Source: Gymnopilus junonius | Taxonomy: Eukaryota; Basidiomycota; Agaricomycetes; Agaricales; Galerinaceae | Assembly: GCA_015501075.1 (NCBI GenBank) | Contig: JADNYJ010000162.1 | Location: forward strand, 22,052-86,051 | Direction: 5' to 3' | DNA: 64,000 nucleotides | The notes under the pieces: generated by a model | What the model saw: the letters and a program-made list of their open reading frames with translations, nothing else | Databases searched by the model: none | What the model was told of the DNA's origin: nothing | Made by a program: the position numbers and the translations under genes | Shown here: in pieces, positions 45,980-59,567 of the stretch | How the letters are laid out: every line of letters starts with the position of its first letter | Numbering within the stretch: the first letter of the stretch is position 1

Positions 45980-48440
45980 GTGATCAGAGCAGTTTATGAA
46001 GATCATGCATCATGCTGCTTTCACTATACTCCATTCAAGCAATTTTGGAAGCCCACACTGGATAGCAAGCCACAGCAAGTCTATGACAAAGTATATTCAT
46101 CAGATGCCATGGTTGAGGCTCATGAGGCTGTCCAAAACTTCCCTGCTGTGCCTGGGTGCACACTTGAATAGGCTGTCATCCTGCTCATGCTTTGGTTTGA
46201 CTCAACACATCTTGCAAGTTTTGGCAATGCATCCCTATGGCCACTTTATCTGTTTTTTGGAACTCAGTCCAAGTGGTTGCAAGGTAAACCTTGGACTGGA
46301 TCATGTCATCATATTGCATACATTCCAAAGGTGAGTTGAAGTTGCAGTTAATTTATTTCAATGAAAGAAAGTCTCATTATGTGTCTCAGTTGCTGGATAC
46401 ATTTCAGAACTACTTTGTCAATCTGACTGGCAACAGACCATCTGAAGATTTTCTCACTCATTTTTGGCAAGAGCTGGTGCATGCAATTTGGAAACTCCTC
46501 CTTGACAACAAGTTCATGCATGCTTATGAACATGGAATTGTCATTACATGTCCAGATGGTATTCAACACCATTTTTATCCCCAAAATTTCACCTATTCCA
46601 CTGACTATCCTGAAAAGTGTGTATGCAGTTTTTAACATGGACAGTTTCCCATTCTAATCTGGAAATATGATGACAGAGTAATCCTTGCTACAATCTGCAA
46701 CCTAGGAGCTTGCCCTTGCCCACAGGGTCTTGTCCCCAAAGAATGCATACCTGACATGGCTATGGCATATGACCTAAGAAGGCAAGAAACTACTTAGCAA
46801 CAAGGTAGTGGAGAGTTGGATTTTGATATTTTTATAGCAAGGCAACATATATTCAAGAAGGGAAAGGGTATCAAGTCTGTTGCAGTTGAGAGAATCCTTG
46901 CCCCAAAATCATATGTACTGATTGAAGCATGTTGTTATCACCACTTTCTCTCAGTTTCTGACCTACTGGCATGGTTTTAGAATGAATTCAGTTGCCTTTC
47001 AAAGTGGGGACTTAACCTTTTCAACATGCTTGTCATCAACTTTATGCATGAATTCGAGTTGGGTGTATGGAAGGCAGTGTTCATGCATGTTATCCAAATT
47101 CTCATTGCACACAGAGAGATGGCTGTTCAAGAATTGAACTGCCATTATTGTGCTGTCCCTACCTTTGGAAGATCAATGATCCAGAGGTTTTGGGAAAGTG
47201 CCTCAAACATGAAAAAACTGGCAGCTAGAAACTATGAAGACCTCCTGCAGGTGAGACTTTGGCCTCAAATCATCATTGTTTTGGTCTAACAAGTCATCAT
47301 GCAGTGCACTATCCCTTTCTTTGAAGGGCTGCTACCTGAACCACACAATGCAGCCATTGCCTCCCTCTTGTTTATGCTTGCTGAATGGCACACATTAGCC
47401 AAGCTTCAAATGCATACCAAGACATTGGTCAACTGGCTTCAGCAATGTACAACCAATCTCAGCAGTCAGATGAGGAGATTTAAGATGCATACCTGCAGCT
47501 CTTTTGTCACAAGAGCCCTTCCCAAAGAGGAGGCTGCCTGTGGCCAAGGTCAGGTGAAGAAAGCTGCTAGGAGAGGTCAAACAACTGCCGGGCCCCTACC
47601 CACTGCATCTAAACAACCCCATAAGGTCAAGCTGTTCAACCTTTTTACCTACAAGTACCACTCGCTTGGCAACTATATGAAGATGATCCTTCAGTTTGGG
47701 ACCACTGATTTGTATTCAACCTAACCAGTTTGTGGCTACTTTTTTTTCATTTGTTATTCATGGCTGACTCTGTTATAGGGTGAGCTTGAGCATTGCAGAG
47801 TTAAGTGCTTCTATGCTTGCATGAACAAGAACAGGGCTGTCTGACAAATGACCTGCCTTGAGCACTGCGAGTATGCCCCTTGCCATCTAGTCTCCAAAAG
47901 TGCATGAGAGGAGGTGAGACAAAATCCAGGAAAGTTCAATGCCCCACATGGTACCAACCCAACATCAAAAAAGACAATCTCACCTTGGCTAGATTTCTTA
48001 GAATCTGAAGCCCTTCCTTTTACCACACCCCACCAACCACACCACATTTTTCACTCTTGAAACTTTCCTATTAACATCACCAGCTTTTTGGCCTCAAATC
48101 AGGGTGACCCAGCTATTGAAGTAAGCAGTTACCTCATTGGGTCAAACTCTGCAGACTTATTCATTGTTATGGTTCACACAATAGGACTTCTACCCAAAGC
48201 TTCAAGAACACATTCTTGGCTGTCTTCTTCATCTGACATGGTCAGGAGATGGCAATGAGTTCTCAAACAAGGAGCGCTCGAAACTGGTCATACTAAATAA
48301 CCAGATGTTTCATTATAAGGTAATGCATATCAACTACACTACCTATGATGTGCACTGTGGTCAGGATTCAATCAACTCAAGAAATCATGCTGACATCATG
48401 GTCCTTGCAGCTGAATGTCCCAAAAGTTTGAGACCATGAG
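45980..48440 (+). pseudogene. Plavaka-type transposase, copy 2 (5'-truncated, CpG-poor)
   Basis: It shows the same blocks as copy 1, on the plus strand: HYTPFKQFWKP, WFDSTHLASFGNASLWPLYL, FTYSTDYPEKC, MHEFELGVWKAVF, VPTFGRSMI, KKLAARNYEDLLQ, an intron at the same LLQ/C position (GTGAGA..ATGCAG, acceptor at 47322), CTIPFFEGLLPEPHNAA, ALPKEEAACGQ, KYHSLGNYMKM, then after an intron GELEHCRVKCFYACMNKN and, after about 48100, INYTTYDVHCGQDS. In-frame stops are frequent, the N-terminal zinc finger is missing, and CG dinucleotides are nearly absent. It is clearly dead. Confidence 0.8.
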
Positions 48441-50302
48441 AGTGAGTCAGTAGTACAAGAGAAGCATCCTGAAAGCTTCTGCATCTGTGGTTGGGTCTGA
48501 CCCATTATCATGGCCTATGTCAACTGTGTAGCCCAATGCTGGATTCCATAGCCAGTGACACCTCAGAATTGCACAGTTATCAACACCATATGGCCACAAC
48601 TCCCGAAAATAGTTTGGCATGAGAAAAGACTCCTGTAATCTGCACTTCATACTACCTTATCAGGAGGTGCCAATGAGAGTGCTAATTCATCAGCCACTTT
48701 CACATGGTTTCCGCACCCCATTTCACCTTCGGGATGACCCCATGATGGTGCTAAATCAATCACTTTGGATCTATTTACATCTGTGGACCCTATCTTGGGG
48801 AATGCACCTGTCACCCAATCAAGGATGGGTCTAGATTCAGTATCTGACCAGGAGCCCCATTTGTGCCACTTGGCAGTAAACAACATGTCACCCAAATAAG
48901 ATCGTTTGTATGTTATTCACCTACCAGTGCATTGGAATTGCACCTTCTACACTCTTTTCCATAGGATCACTGGTGACTGCCTAGGCACTTAGATTGCAAG
49001 AGGTTGAGGAGATGGTATTTAAAGGGGACAATGCTGCTCCTTTCTCTTCCAGATAACCAGTCCTGACTTCCCTCACAAGTCACTTACTCAGGTGGGTAAT
49101 AGCCTATCTCCCAAAGGATTACCTCCACCTAAATGTTCTTTTGATCTACACAGAACCAGTATGAGCACCCCTACCCAGCCCCCATCCCTCAACACCAGTG
49201 CTCCATCTCTCGATTCCCAGAATTCATCTGTCAACAACAAGCTTAGTCTTCTGGGCCTTGAACACATTGTGTGGACTGAGGCAATGACCAAGGATGGGCA
49301 GTCTTATGCAGTTGGGGTAGGAAATCCATCTGCAAACATGGAGATCGAGTTCAAAACCAACCTCAAGGATGTCAGAGTGCCAGTCCTAACACCTTCCAAT
49401 GGAGTGTGAGAAGCATTCAGTATCAATGTCAATTGGCCAGTCAGTGACTCATTTGTAGCCACCTTGACTGATGTTTATAACAAGACCAGTATCATCCAGT
49501 ACATGCTCTGCAAAAACCCCTGGTGGTATCTTTACAGTTATTGCTTGTATATCAAGAACAATGTGAACTATGACTACTCATTCTGAGATCAAACAAATGA
49601 CATCTACCACCTCTCCACACACAACATATTGACCTCAGTCTTCCACTATGTTCAATACAACTCCACAGGGCTGACCATCATCAGGATTTCAGGGGATGTG
49701 TAAAGTTTGAAATGTGACAGTTGTACCACAACCAGAAGTTTTAAATTGTAATATATAGTATTGTCTTGCAATAGAGCACAATGTTCTATTCCATTCCCCC
49801 AAAGGGGGGGCAAGATTGAATAACTACATGATGTCTATTTTTATCTTTAAAGTGTCACTGACCCTCCTCTCCACCACCCATAGCAGGTATGTTTTCTTCC
49901 AAACATAGTATAGTACACTTTTTGATAATCTGTAATGAAGGTAATTACTATTCTTGTCATAGCAAGGTACAAGTGTAGATTAGAATACTGAAGTGTCCTA
50001 CCTCTCCCCCACTCTCACAGATGTGAGCTAACAATTTTTGGGCCCAAGCTGAAATAGTGAGCTCGAATGATGATTAGATACAAAATTTAGTAGCTATACA
50101 CATCTTAATCTATGAAATGAAGAGCAATGAAATCATAAATGATCATCTGATTCCCATCTTCTGAAGATGTCTGCAGTGGGAACAACACAACCATTTATGT
50201 CATGCCTTCATCAGCCACAGTGGGTCTTGTGTGGTAAAACATCACAATGCTTGTTGTGATTGTTATGACTTGACATCTATCTACATCTACAGGAGACCCA
50301 GG
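48441..50302. other. Transposon-rich spacer with one degenerate ORF
   Basis: Apart from the decayed frame at 49159-49702 no gene is supported. 49795-49808 is a C5-A3-G7 run that might be an element end. Confidence 0.35.
49159..49702 (+). pseudogene. Unrecognised decayed ORF
   Basis: From ATG 49159 the frame reads MSTPTQPPSLNTSAPSLDSQ, LLGLEHIVWTEAMTKDGQSY, VPVLTPSNGV, TGA at 49407-49409. The same frame then continues as AFSINVNWPVSDSFVATLTD, NPWWYLYSYCLYIKNN, a second TGA and HYVQYNSTGLTIIRISGDV. The reading is beta-rich and coherent across two stops, so it is likely a former gene. I do not recognise the family. Confidence 0.4.
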
Positions 50303-51636
50303 CTATTCTAATAAGGTAACCTTGAGAGACCAATTGAAGGGAGGGGGGTTGTGGGTATGAGAGATAAGAGGAGGGGTTGTTGACTTGTCCCATGTTGACA
50401 CATTTGGGCCCCTTGTCAAGTTCCTTGCCATCTCTTTCTCCATGCACACCTTTGCCAATTGCAGAAACAATGCCCCTTTATGCTTGAGACTGTTGAGCAT
50501 CTGCTGGTCCTGGAACTGGACCTGATACTTGAGGCCTTTTGCAAACTCCAAGATCAGATCAAGATCAGGATCCCTCACCTTCTCAAATGGAGGTCTTATC
50601 GATCCCCCTGTGATTCCTGGGGATTCCTCTATAGTTTGGGGATTCTCAAAAACACAAGTACATTTTAAAACCATAGAAAATGAGCTTAGATTGCTTTGCT
50701 AAAAATTTACTCATTCCCTAGGTCAATATTCCCTGGGATCAACATCAGTCCTGGGGACTGGTCCCTGGGACTGAGGGGGAATATCATAACTTCTAACCAA
50801 ATTATAGTCTTTTTAGCCTTAATTAAGGTGATGCATAATTCTAAGTATAAAAAAGTAATAAAGTGATCCAAAAAGAGGAATTATCACCTTTTATGGATGA
50901 ACCTCCTATGTTTCTAGTGCTCTAAGTAATTATATTCAAATTTTTTGTATTATTAGTTATCTTGATATAGGAAAATTTATAAAATTCAGAAAAAATTAAA
51001 AACATTAAGTTAAATAGGGTTGACAGCTGTAAAGCACTTTTAATACATAATAGAAAGCTAAATCTATACTACAGATACCATGGTGTATGGTGTTATTATA
51101 TGTTATTACAAAAATCATGTTTTTTAACCTTTTATAGTCTTATAGTATTCAAAATGATGCTATATCTCATTTCTGGCTTTAAATACTGCACAGAGAATAT
51201 TTTTACATGTTAAGAAGCTCAGAGTCCCTAGAGTCCCAGGGAATCCCTCAGTCCCTAGGAATCCATCAGTCCCAGGGAATCCCAGGGGACTGGAAAGTAC
51301 TGCTCAAATGTGTGCCCATCTTGATTGTAAGTAAAATTTTCTTCCTCTTCTCCATCATCACTGTCAGCACCTTTGTCATCATCATTGTCAGTGCATTTGT
51401 CATCATTGTCTCCTCTTTCTTCCTCATCATTGTACTCATCATTTCTTTCCACAGGTCCATCTGGAGCTGGAGTACCAGTATCATCTGGTATTGGCTTCAA
51501 GCTTTGTGCCTCCAGAATGGTGTAGTTTGGTTACCCAGTATCACTTGGCCTTGAGGAAGCAAATGGCAGGGCACGGTGCATTTGCTGGATGAGGTGTTTA
51601 CAGATAAGGAACCTGCTGCTAGCAAACATAGTAATG

Positions 51637-52192
51637 TGCTGGCTCAGGCTTGGCCTGAAAGCCTGGCTTTGGCCTGGCTTGAGGTGGCTTTGACATCACA
51701 CAATCACGAGCTGGGCCAAAAGCCAAAAATCAGGCTTGGCCTGGCCTGGCTTTGGCCTGGCTTGGCTTTGGCCTGGGCTGGGGCTTTTGGTAGATATGCC
51801 TGATTTCACAAAATATCACCTGAAAACTGGTGTAATTAGTGTTATGTATGTGTAATCTAACATCACTATGCTATTCTATTACCTTTTGAGTACAGGAGAT
51901 GAAGAATAAACTTGAATCAAGTGTGATAAACACATCTAAAAAAGTTTTCATCTTAATTAAGACACTGAGGGGCTCGCTGAACATCACCAGCAGTATAGTT
52001 GCTGATCTGTGACTGAGTCTTAATTGATTCCAAACTAAAAACCTTCATGAAATTTTCAAAAAAATTATTTTATGCATGCAATTTCAGAGCTATATCTAAG
52101 ATACAAAAGCTGGGGCCTGGGCCCCAGGCTTGGGTTTTCCAAAAAGCTGAGCTGGGCCAAAAGCCCTCTCAGGCCAAACTTCGGGCCTGGCT
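51637..52192. mobile_element. 556-bp GGCCTGG-rich nonautonomous element inside the MULE SWIM domain
   Basis: The SWIM coding sequence is split exactly: CTCP lies right of 52197 and FASSRFLICKH left of 51632. TAATG flanks both sides (51632-51636 and 52193-52197). The ends are rich in GGCCTGG/CCAGGCC and form a poor inverted repeat. The AT-rich middle has no ORF. Confidence 0.75.
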
Positions 52193-53352
52193 TAATGATG
52201 GACAGGTGCATATCCATTTCTCGACATTGGGTTTGTATGCATCATTTAATGGTAGTGTTATTGGGGTTTTTTCTACTTTCTGCCAGGTCTTTTTAAAACC
52301 CTTTCACCAGCATGAAAGCTCACAATATTGGCCAGTCTCTTTCAATAGCTGGTCAAGCTTGTGGTAATATGTTGGTGCCAGCTTCATCACAAGTATCCAG
52401 ACCAGTAGATCACAGTGGGGATTGTGAAAATGGTGGAGGAAATCATGTTTGATCTGACACCAGCTGAGCATTTGATAGGTAAGCTTGTGTTTTGACCAAA
52501 TTTTGATACACTACTTACTGGCTTTCTAGGATATCATAGTCTTTAATATCAGTATCATTTCATGTCCAAAATGAGCGCACAGCTCCCAGGGACCTTTGTG
52601 GTACCAATTTTCCCAAAGGTACACCCACACCTCAGGTAATTCATGCTTCATGCAAAAGTTGTACATTGACTGAACCACCCATTGTTTGATCCCTGTAGCA
52701 TGTAGACGGCCATAGCCTGGAATTAATTGGTGGATGCAATAGTACTTCTCCATCATGTTGATAATGGCATTGTGATACAGTGCTGGACAAAAGGTACATC
52801 AGCCAGGTTGTCACTATAGCAAGTCCTATTTATAGGAGTCATTCTACTATTGTCCTGGATTGGTCAAAAATTTGGCTGGTGTTAATGCTCAAGTTTCTGG
52901 CAGACCCCTGAGTTCTATTCTTAGTTCTCCCATCATCCTCAGCACACAAATGTCAACCATCAACATCAAGATTTGCCATGTCATCCCTCACTCTACAGCC
53001 TCAAAACCACTAGGTACATCTTGCAGCTCAGTAAGTATTATCCTTCTAATGTATTCAGGTCATTATTTAGGCATTCTGCTATGCAAACAATAGTCTTGGT
53101 AGCTCCTTTGGTAAAGCCAGCTCTCACTCCCTGGGCCACCTCTGAATGAAGCAGGAAGGAATAGGGATAACAGGCAAGTACCAGGTATGAGGAGACCCAC
53201 CTGGGGTGTGTTTCCTGCCCTTTTTCCCTTTCCACCTTCTTACAACCCTGCAGATCAATTTGATGGCACAACATCTCCCTTTGCTCATCCTCCCTGTCTA
53301 TCTATTGCCCTGCCCTGCCATTTTCCCAAGATCCTCACAGCCAAGGCTACTG

Positions 53353-53893
53353 CAAGGGGGCACCAGGATCGAAAAAAATACCCAGGGTTGGATTATTTTT
53401 TAAGCCAACTTTCAGTGAACTAACTAACTTACATAATCAGGAACAAGTCTAAATATGGCAATATTACATCATCTTTGGCCACTTCTGTCCTTTAGCTCCA
53501 ACTTTGTGCTTGGCAATTGCTGGTTCACATCTATCAAACACTTTAGACAGTGTAGCAACACTCCAGACATGCAAAATAAAATTTAATAATTGTATTACAC
53601 CCACTAAAGATATATCTATCAATGTATATTAATTATACTTACTGTGCACATGAGTATTGAATTTTGACAGTTGAGACAGAAAATCTGAAAAGAAGCATAA
53701 ATTAGAGCCTCTTTGGTGGAATTCCATGCAACTACATCACACTTACAGAATTTTGACCAAGAATTTTAGCTTTAAACATCCAAAAAGAGGTCCTGAGATG
53801 ACTATGTGGGGGGGTCTAATTTTTTTTTCACCTCTGGTGGCTGGACTAACTAACTGGGTACCAGTCCAGCATTCTGACCCCAGTGCCCCCTTG
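53353..53893. mobile_element. 541-bp MULE-type MITE nested in MULE copy 2
   Basis: The left end CAAGGGGGCAC and the right end (reverse complement CAAGGGGGCAC) share CAAGGGGG with the full MULE at 16534-20708. An 8-bp target duplication GGCTACTG flanks it (53345-53352 and 53894-53901). No transposase frame lies inside. Confidence 0.85.
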
Positions 53894-56489
53894 GGCTACT
53901 GCAGCTGAGAGTCGATCACTGCCTACAGCATCATCTTTTTTTAGAATGCACCCTCTTGGCTATGGATTGAGAATGCTGTCCAGATGGCATTCCCCTTCTT
54001 TTGACCCTTCGCCCATCTCTTACTGATGATTGCTGCTTGCTAATACTCATCACAGCAATTGGGGTGACTCAGGCTGCTCACAACACTGATATCATTCTAT
54101 CCAACTCCATAGGCAATTGCACCCATACTGATGATCAGCAGGATACTATGCAGCCTCTGCTTTCAACAGCCTCTTTCCTGTTTCTGCCAGCCACTGCTGT
54201 AGCCACCCCACTGGCTGCCTTGTTAAGATGAACATGCCAAATCAACCTCTTCATCTTTGCATCCTCCTGTGTTTCATATCTTGTAGTGAGCTATGAATCA
54301 TCTTCTTATGTTGCAATCTGCCCTTCAGTGTTGCAATCTATATCAGTATTTAGAGTTAATAAAAAAACTTGGATTTGTGAATGCCATGCAAAGCAGTGGC
54401 TTTCAAGCTAAGTCATCTTGGTCACTGATACTGATACTGTTTACATCAGTGTTTCTTTCCTCATCTGAGTTGCACCCCTCCTCATCCTCTTTGTCAATGC
54501 TTGCTTGTGCTGTTGGAGCCAGGGTAAACTTGAAGCCTACTCCATGGATTACACACCCAACAGCTGATGCAATATCTGGAATTTTAAATTTTATTTGGAG
54601 TGAGTGGGATATTTCAGCAAGAGCTGGAAGCTGAGGTAGATCAGCTGATTGATTTATCGAAGCAGACACTTGACCTACATGTGGAGGAGACTGGTCATCA
54701 GGTAAGCCTTCTTTATAGTTATCAATATCACTTTATGTTCCAGGTGGGCCAAAGTCAGTGCTGATAAATTCATATTCTGCTCTGCCTCAGTCAAGATTAT
54801 ATTGTGTAGTTGACAATTTTGTCTGTGCCAATCGAGCCCTTACAGCTTGTCAAAGAGGCCACCTACACAGGTTGATCTTGGTGGTCCAGATTGTTTTTGA
54901 GCATCCAATTTCTGCCATGTCTTTGTTGACAGGTATAAATTTTGCCATGATGCCCTATTTGTTGTGTAAACATTTAGCCCATGCCAAAAGCCCTTTGTAC
55001 ACTTTCTGAGGTTAATTGCTGTTGCTGTTGACAAGAGGCAATATGTCAATGGGAATCCAGCATTATCATGCTCCCTCATGACACTGTAGAGTTCCAGGTG
55101 CTCTGAATTTGTATTATCTATATTATTTTTCAGTGACTGACTTTATTTCAAGGGTAAAAATTTATCTAATATATTGCATCCAAAACTGTATCAGCTACAA
55201 TAATGTATCAAAGACTTCCTTTTTGCAGTAGTGTGTTATGCATCCAGACCAGGTTTTGCCAGTACTACCAAAAGGCAGTCTTTATGTATGATATGCTCAA
55301 TGCATAGTTTACCAAATGATGTGTTCTGGAGGCCATATCTTTGTAACAAGCATGATTGATGGCATTATTTAAATAGTGATAGGGTCCAAAAATAGATTAC
55401 ATTGATTTGAGGGTATATTTCCCATCAGCCAAATCTGTTTTCAAGAAGCCTGATAATGATTTTAATGGGGCTTATATCTCAATGAGAACAGAAGGTACAG
55501 CCACAATTTAAATAGATTAAGGGTCACCCTGACAAAAGGTACAACTTTTGTTAATAGCACATCCACATCTGGCAACATTTTGATAGCTTTAGAGTCCCTG
55601 GTCACACCCCCATCCAAACAATTTAAAATGCTACAGTATTGCTGACTCATATCAACTTAATATCTCACAGGCTAATTCTGCAATATGAAACTGGAGGAGC
55701 ACAATTGGTAAACACACTGTAGAACAACTCAACAAAATACTCAAGGCTGAGCCCTACCAGAACTCAAAGAATCAATGCAAGGGATACATTGAGAGGGAGC
55801 TCAAGGATTTAATGTATATCTATCATGACTGGGAAAACAAGGTGAGTATCAAAAGCAACTAATATCTTATGCCAACACCTAATTGCTTGGATCAGTCTGG
55901 AGCATATTGCTCTCCTGCCATTGTTGAAGTTTTCACAGTCCACCAACAGGTCATGACAAAAATGAAGAAATTCTATGACTATCTTACACATCAGGAACTT
56001 GCTGGAAAAGTTTCCAAGGGTTTTATAACCTGGAAACTTTCCTTAAATGGTTAAAAAGCCACAGAAACCATGGAAATTTGGGAACTCTGGTAAGTTATCA
56101 TCTGTTTTGAGGAAATTCACTGAAAAGGCCCATCTGGAAATGATAGAAACCCGGGAACCAGCACATGATCATGCCAAAAATAGAATTTCACCTCTATGCA
56201 CAGACAAGGTGTCCATGCATGGGGGCAAAATTCAACCCTGAGCATAATACTCTCATCTCCTACCTCCCTCTCTGCAAACGGCATTGCCCCTCCCTCAGAT
56301 GAGGATGTGGGCTCTTCTTTGAAGGACTGGGGCTATTTGGAATCAATAGGGGAGACCCTGCAGAGGGAGGCCCACACAATGCATCTTGGAATGCACTCAC
56401 AAGGGTTTGCGAGTGCATTCTGTTCTTCTTCTTGTGTTTTGTCATTGTACTGATGTCTTTTATATATTTTTTCACAGGTAATGGCAGAT

Positions 56490-57080
56490 CTGATATGCTG
56501 CTGCCCCCTCTCCACCTTCCTCACTGGCAAATGCAAGTTGAAGGTGGATCGAGCTCTCATTCCCCGCACTGCTGTGTGCCACCTCCCTCATATGCCAGAA
56601 TGAGATGGAGGTGGTTAACATATTTTCCTCACCTCTCCCACCCCTCCATCCCCTGTTTCACCTGGTTGGAGGACACCCTGATTCCCTCTTGTATGCAAGA
56701 GCAAGATGAGGTGAGCCACAGGCAGCCACTTGCCACCACCACCTCTCTCCTTCATGAGATCGAGTCGTGGTGTGCTTGATGATGCCTGTGCCCATTTCCA
56801 TCTTTCTTGCTTGCAAGAATGAGATTGCATTGGATTCCCCTCCTCATCAGCACAGTGCCCACTCGCCACTTCCCTTGTACTCAAGAATGAGTCAGAGGTG
56901 TGCTTGCAGCTGGAGTTTGTGCTGCCCACCCTCTCTGCTCATTCACGCAAGCTGAAGTTGGGTCATATCACCTTCTTTGCGGCCACATCTGCCCTCCCTC
57001 ACAGTCAGGAATGGATCGAAGGTGGACTTTTGCTGTCCACTTCCCAGTCCACTGCCCACCCTCATTGCAATGGACCTGCA
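56490..57080. repeat. Degenerate repeat, CCACCTCC / CAAGAATGAG motif
   Basis: Segments ending in AGAATGAG (56598, 56817, 56883) or similar, followed by CT-rich blocks, recur roughly every 70-110 bp. It is too diverged for a clear unit. Confidence 0.4.
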
Positions 57081-58979
57081 CCTGAGCAACTGAAGGGTGA
57101 TGCCTAGGAGGACCCATTTTATTGGGTATTTTATTCTCTTCTTGTCTGAGTATCAATGACACCTTTAATGTAGTTGGATACATGTAATTTGTAGTCAAAA
57201 AATAAGATTCATTGTCTTTTAAATTTGTACAGATGTACTTAGATCGAGAGTGAAAAGACTAAAGAATTAGGAAGCTTTTATGGGACTTTCAGGTATATAA
57301 AGAGCTTGGCAATGGAAGGGCCTATTTGCCTTTTTATTGTCATCTTCATTTGCGCCATGAGCCAACTGGAGTATGAGATGCCAAATTGATGGATGGAGGG
57401 CATTGATTGTCATCATATAGTTGCCAACTTCCATCGAATATTTGTCATGTGGCAGCAGCAAGTGTGGGCATGGTTATGGGAGGTTGTGGACAGGTGATTA
57501 GTACATAAAAAGGAAGAAGCAAGGAGCAGAAACTGACTTACTCATGTTCCCCCCAAGACAGATTTGAATGCAAAGGGAGCAGGGTTATTCAACCCACTGT
57601 CACAGGCAGTGGATGATATGGCTTGCCAGCAGGCAGAGGAGGTGGCAAAGAGGGCAGGAGCAGCCCCTCTGAGGCTGAACATATACCAAAAACTCGAAGA
57701 AGGGTTAGACCCCATATGCAAGCCAAAAAACCCACCTCCACCTCACATTTGCAAGTGAGGGAGGGGGTGGAGCAGAGGAGAGGGACAAGAAAGGGTCACT
57801 GGAGGTGCTATGTAAGTCGTTAGCACAAAAATAAGAAGAAAAAGATATCAGAATGAGCTCGCAAATGAATCATGAGCCTGTTCTGTACTCACCTGGATTG
57901 GCCTCCCACAACACACAGTCCTACGTCTCAAGCCCCCTTCCAGCATAGATCTGCCAGTGCCCATGAGCATGTCATGTACACACCATTTCAGTAAGAGGTG
58001 GTGGTGGATGGGCAGCAGCAGCAGCAATGAGTACAGCAGTGTCAATCACCTTGGGTGGCAGTGACTGCAACAGTTGCAAGCATCAGATGGCTGACACTTG
58101 GCATGGGGTTTCTAAGTTTCCAAGTTCCCGAGTTTCCATAACTAAGGAAATCAGCAAAATGCAGGAAATCACTGGAAATATTTTTAGCAACTTGCTGATG
58201 CAGGTGTAATGTTTGTATGTGCAGCAGCTGTAAGTCCTCTCATTGATATATGATTCTCTTAGCCTAATGAGTGCCTGTTTCCAGCATGAACATGTGCTTA
58301 AGCTGTGGTCAACTGGAACCAGACCCACAAAAGAGACAAAGAAAAGTTTCACCTGTAAACCCTGAACAATGAAATTGAAGATCCAGAAGATGTGGTGCAG
58401 CTATCAGAGTCTGACAACAAGGGTGCATAGACATATGGCATACCACTGGCAAGAGCACTACTTGCTGTTGTACTCATACTAGATATCAATTCTAGCTTTG
58501 TAAATGCTGTCTCACTTGGTTTTTATTCTAGTGCTGTATAGTTTCTAGTGAATGCCTACCCCATAGTATTGTATACTGGTCAATATATGGCCTATTTACC
58601 CCTCAATCAAACCAATACTGACTGTGTGACAGATTTATGGCATGTTCTGGTAGTGTAGGTGATAAGTCAAATATAGGGCCAAAGGTTACTTCTGACATCA
58701 GAATATTTTCTGGGGAGATGCCAGACAGATGGACTTTTGCTGATGTGGTTCAAAGGAAGTAGGAGACAAGGACTAATGGGATAGGTGACAACACCATTGC
58801 TCCACTGCCTTTCACACTTCCTCATGCCCACTACTTGATGCAGTTGATGCTGCCAAGGCTGTCACTGCTGCTGCCCATCCAACACTCACTAGAATATATG
58901 CCCTGAGTGGATTAAGAAACTGTTCAAGTTTGATATCATCAAGTAAGTTAAAAGTTAGGTCTACAGGAGAAGTAAGTAT

Positions 58980-59567
58980 CTACAATGTGGCCAGTGTATT
59001 TTTGTCCTTGTAGAACCATCTATCTTTCACTGTCATCTTCTTTCTATTTTTTGGCTGAGTGTTGACAGCTTTCATTACTGCTTGCTTGCATTTCAGGGCC
59101 ATGGTGAACATGATCATACAACAAGATGGGCAGTTAATGTCACCCATACTGTCAACTTGCTTTGAGATGGTGGACTTGCTCTTTGTCATAGATAGTGTGG
59201 GAAGGGCTGGAGGAGGATGAGTCAGGATTAGAGACTGGGGAGACATTGCCAAATAGGTATGAAGAGAAAGCAGTGGTAAAGTGGGAAGTGAAGGTGGAGA
59301 AGATATTTCTGTGAGATGTGTTGTTTTGAAGTTTTGAGGAAGGTCAGCATTAGCTGGAGAAAATTGTAACTGGGGGGTCATTTCTGCAAGCTGAGTGACT
59401 GGGACATAGGTGAATAAGGACATGTATGTTTGCCGATAAGCTTCATCAAAGTCAAAAGTAGTAGAGAAGTCCATATTCTCAAAATCAAAGTTGAATTCAC
59501 CATTTAAAAGTCCCATCCCAGGCCCATTAATATTAAACACATTCAATTTGGAGACACTATTCTCCAT
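58980..59567 (-). CDS. Unrecognised ORF, 195 aa, repeat-associated
   Basis: The frame is open from ATG 59567. Acidic/aromatic N-terminal part (FNFDFENMDFSTTFDFDEAY), then VPVTQLAEMTPQLQFSP, a Ser/Pro/Leu-rich middle and a small C-x2-C motif (CPSCC) with a basic C-terminus (NRKKMTVKDRWFY). I believe similar ORFs occur in basidiomycete repeats but cannot name a family. It is intact by eye, though the surroundings are decayed. Confidence 0.35.
   Translation of the reverse strand: MENSVSKLNVFNINGPGMGLLNGEFNFDFENMDFSTTFDFDEAYRQTYMSLFTYVPVTQLAEMTPQLQFSPANADLPQNFKTTHLTEISSPPSLPTLPLLSLHTYLAMSPQSLILTHPPPALPTLSMTKSKSTISKQVDSMGDINCPSCCMIMFTMALKCKQAVMKAVNTQPKNRKKMTVKDRWFYKDKNTLATL

Larger units (their letters stand above)
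50303..55135 (-). pseudogene. MULE transposase copy 2, with two nested insertions
   Basis: It reads leftward from about 55135: NTNSEHLELYSVM and REHDNAGFPLTYCLLSTATA (catalytic domain, near 55050), a QLPALAEISHSL region (54600), YYCIHQLIPGYG and LPEVWVYLWENWYHKGPWEL (52750-52560), LPLNDAYKPNVEKWICTCP (about 52210-52260), then after the insertion at 51637-52192 FASSRFLICKHLIQ, an acidic segment (51255-51500) and GLKYQVQFQDQQMLNSLKHK (about 50540). These match the order of copy 1. The MITE at 53353-53893 is also inside. Many stops are present. I could not find its own terminal repeats. Confidence 0.78.

Noticed and set aside
49795..49808. C5-A3-G7 run as a terminal inverted repeat of MULE copy 2
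   Set aside because: It only loosely resembles CAAGGGGG and no partner end or target duplication was found.
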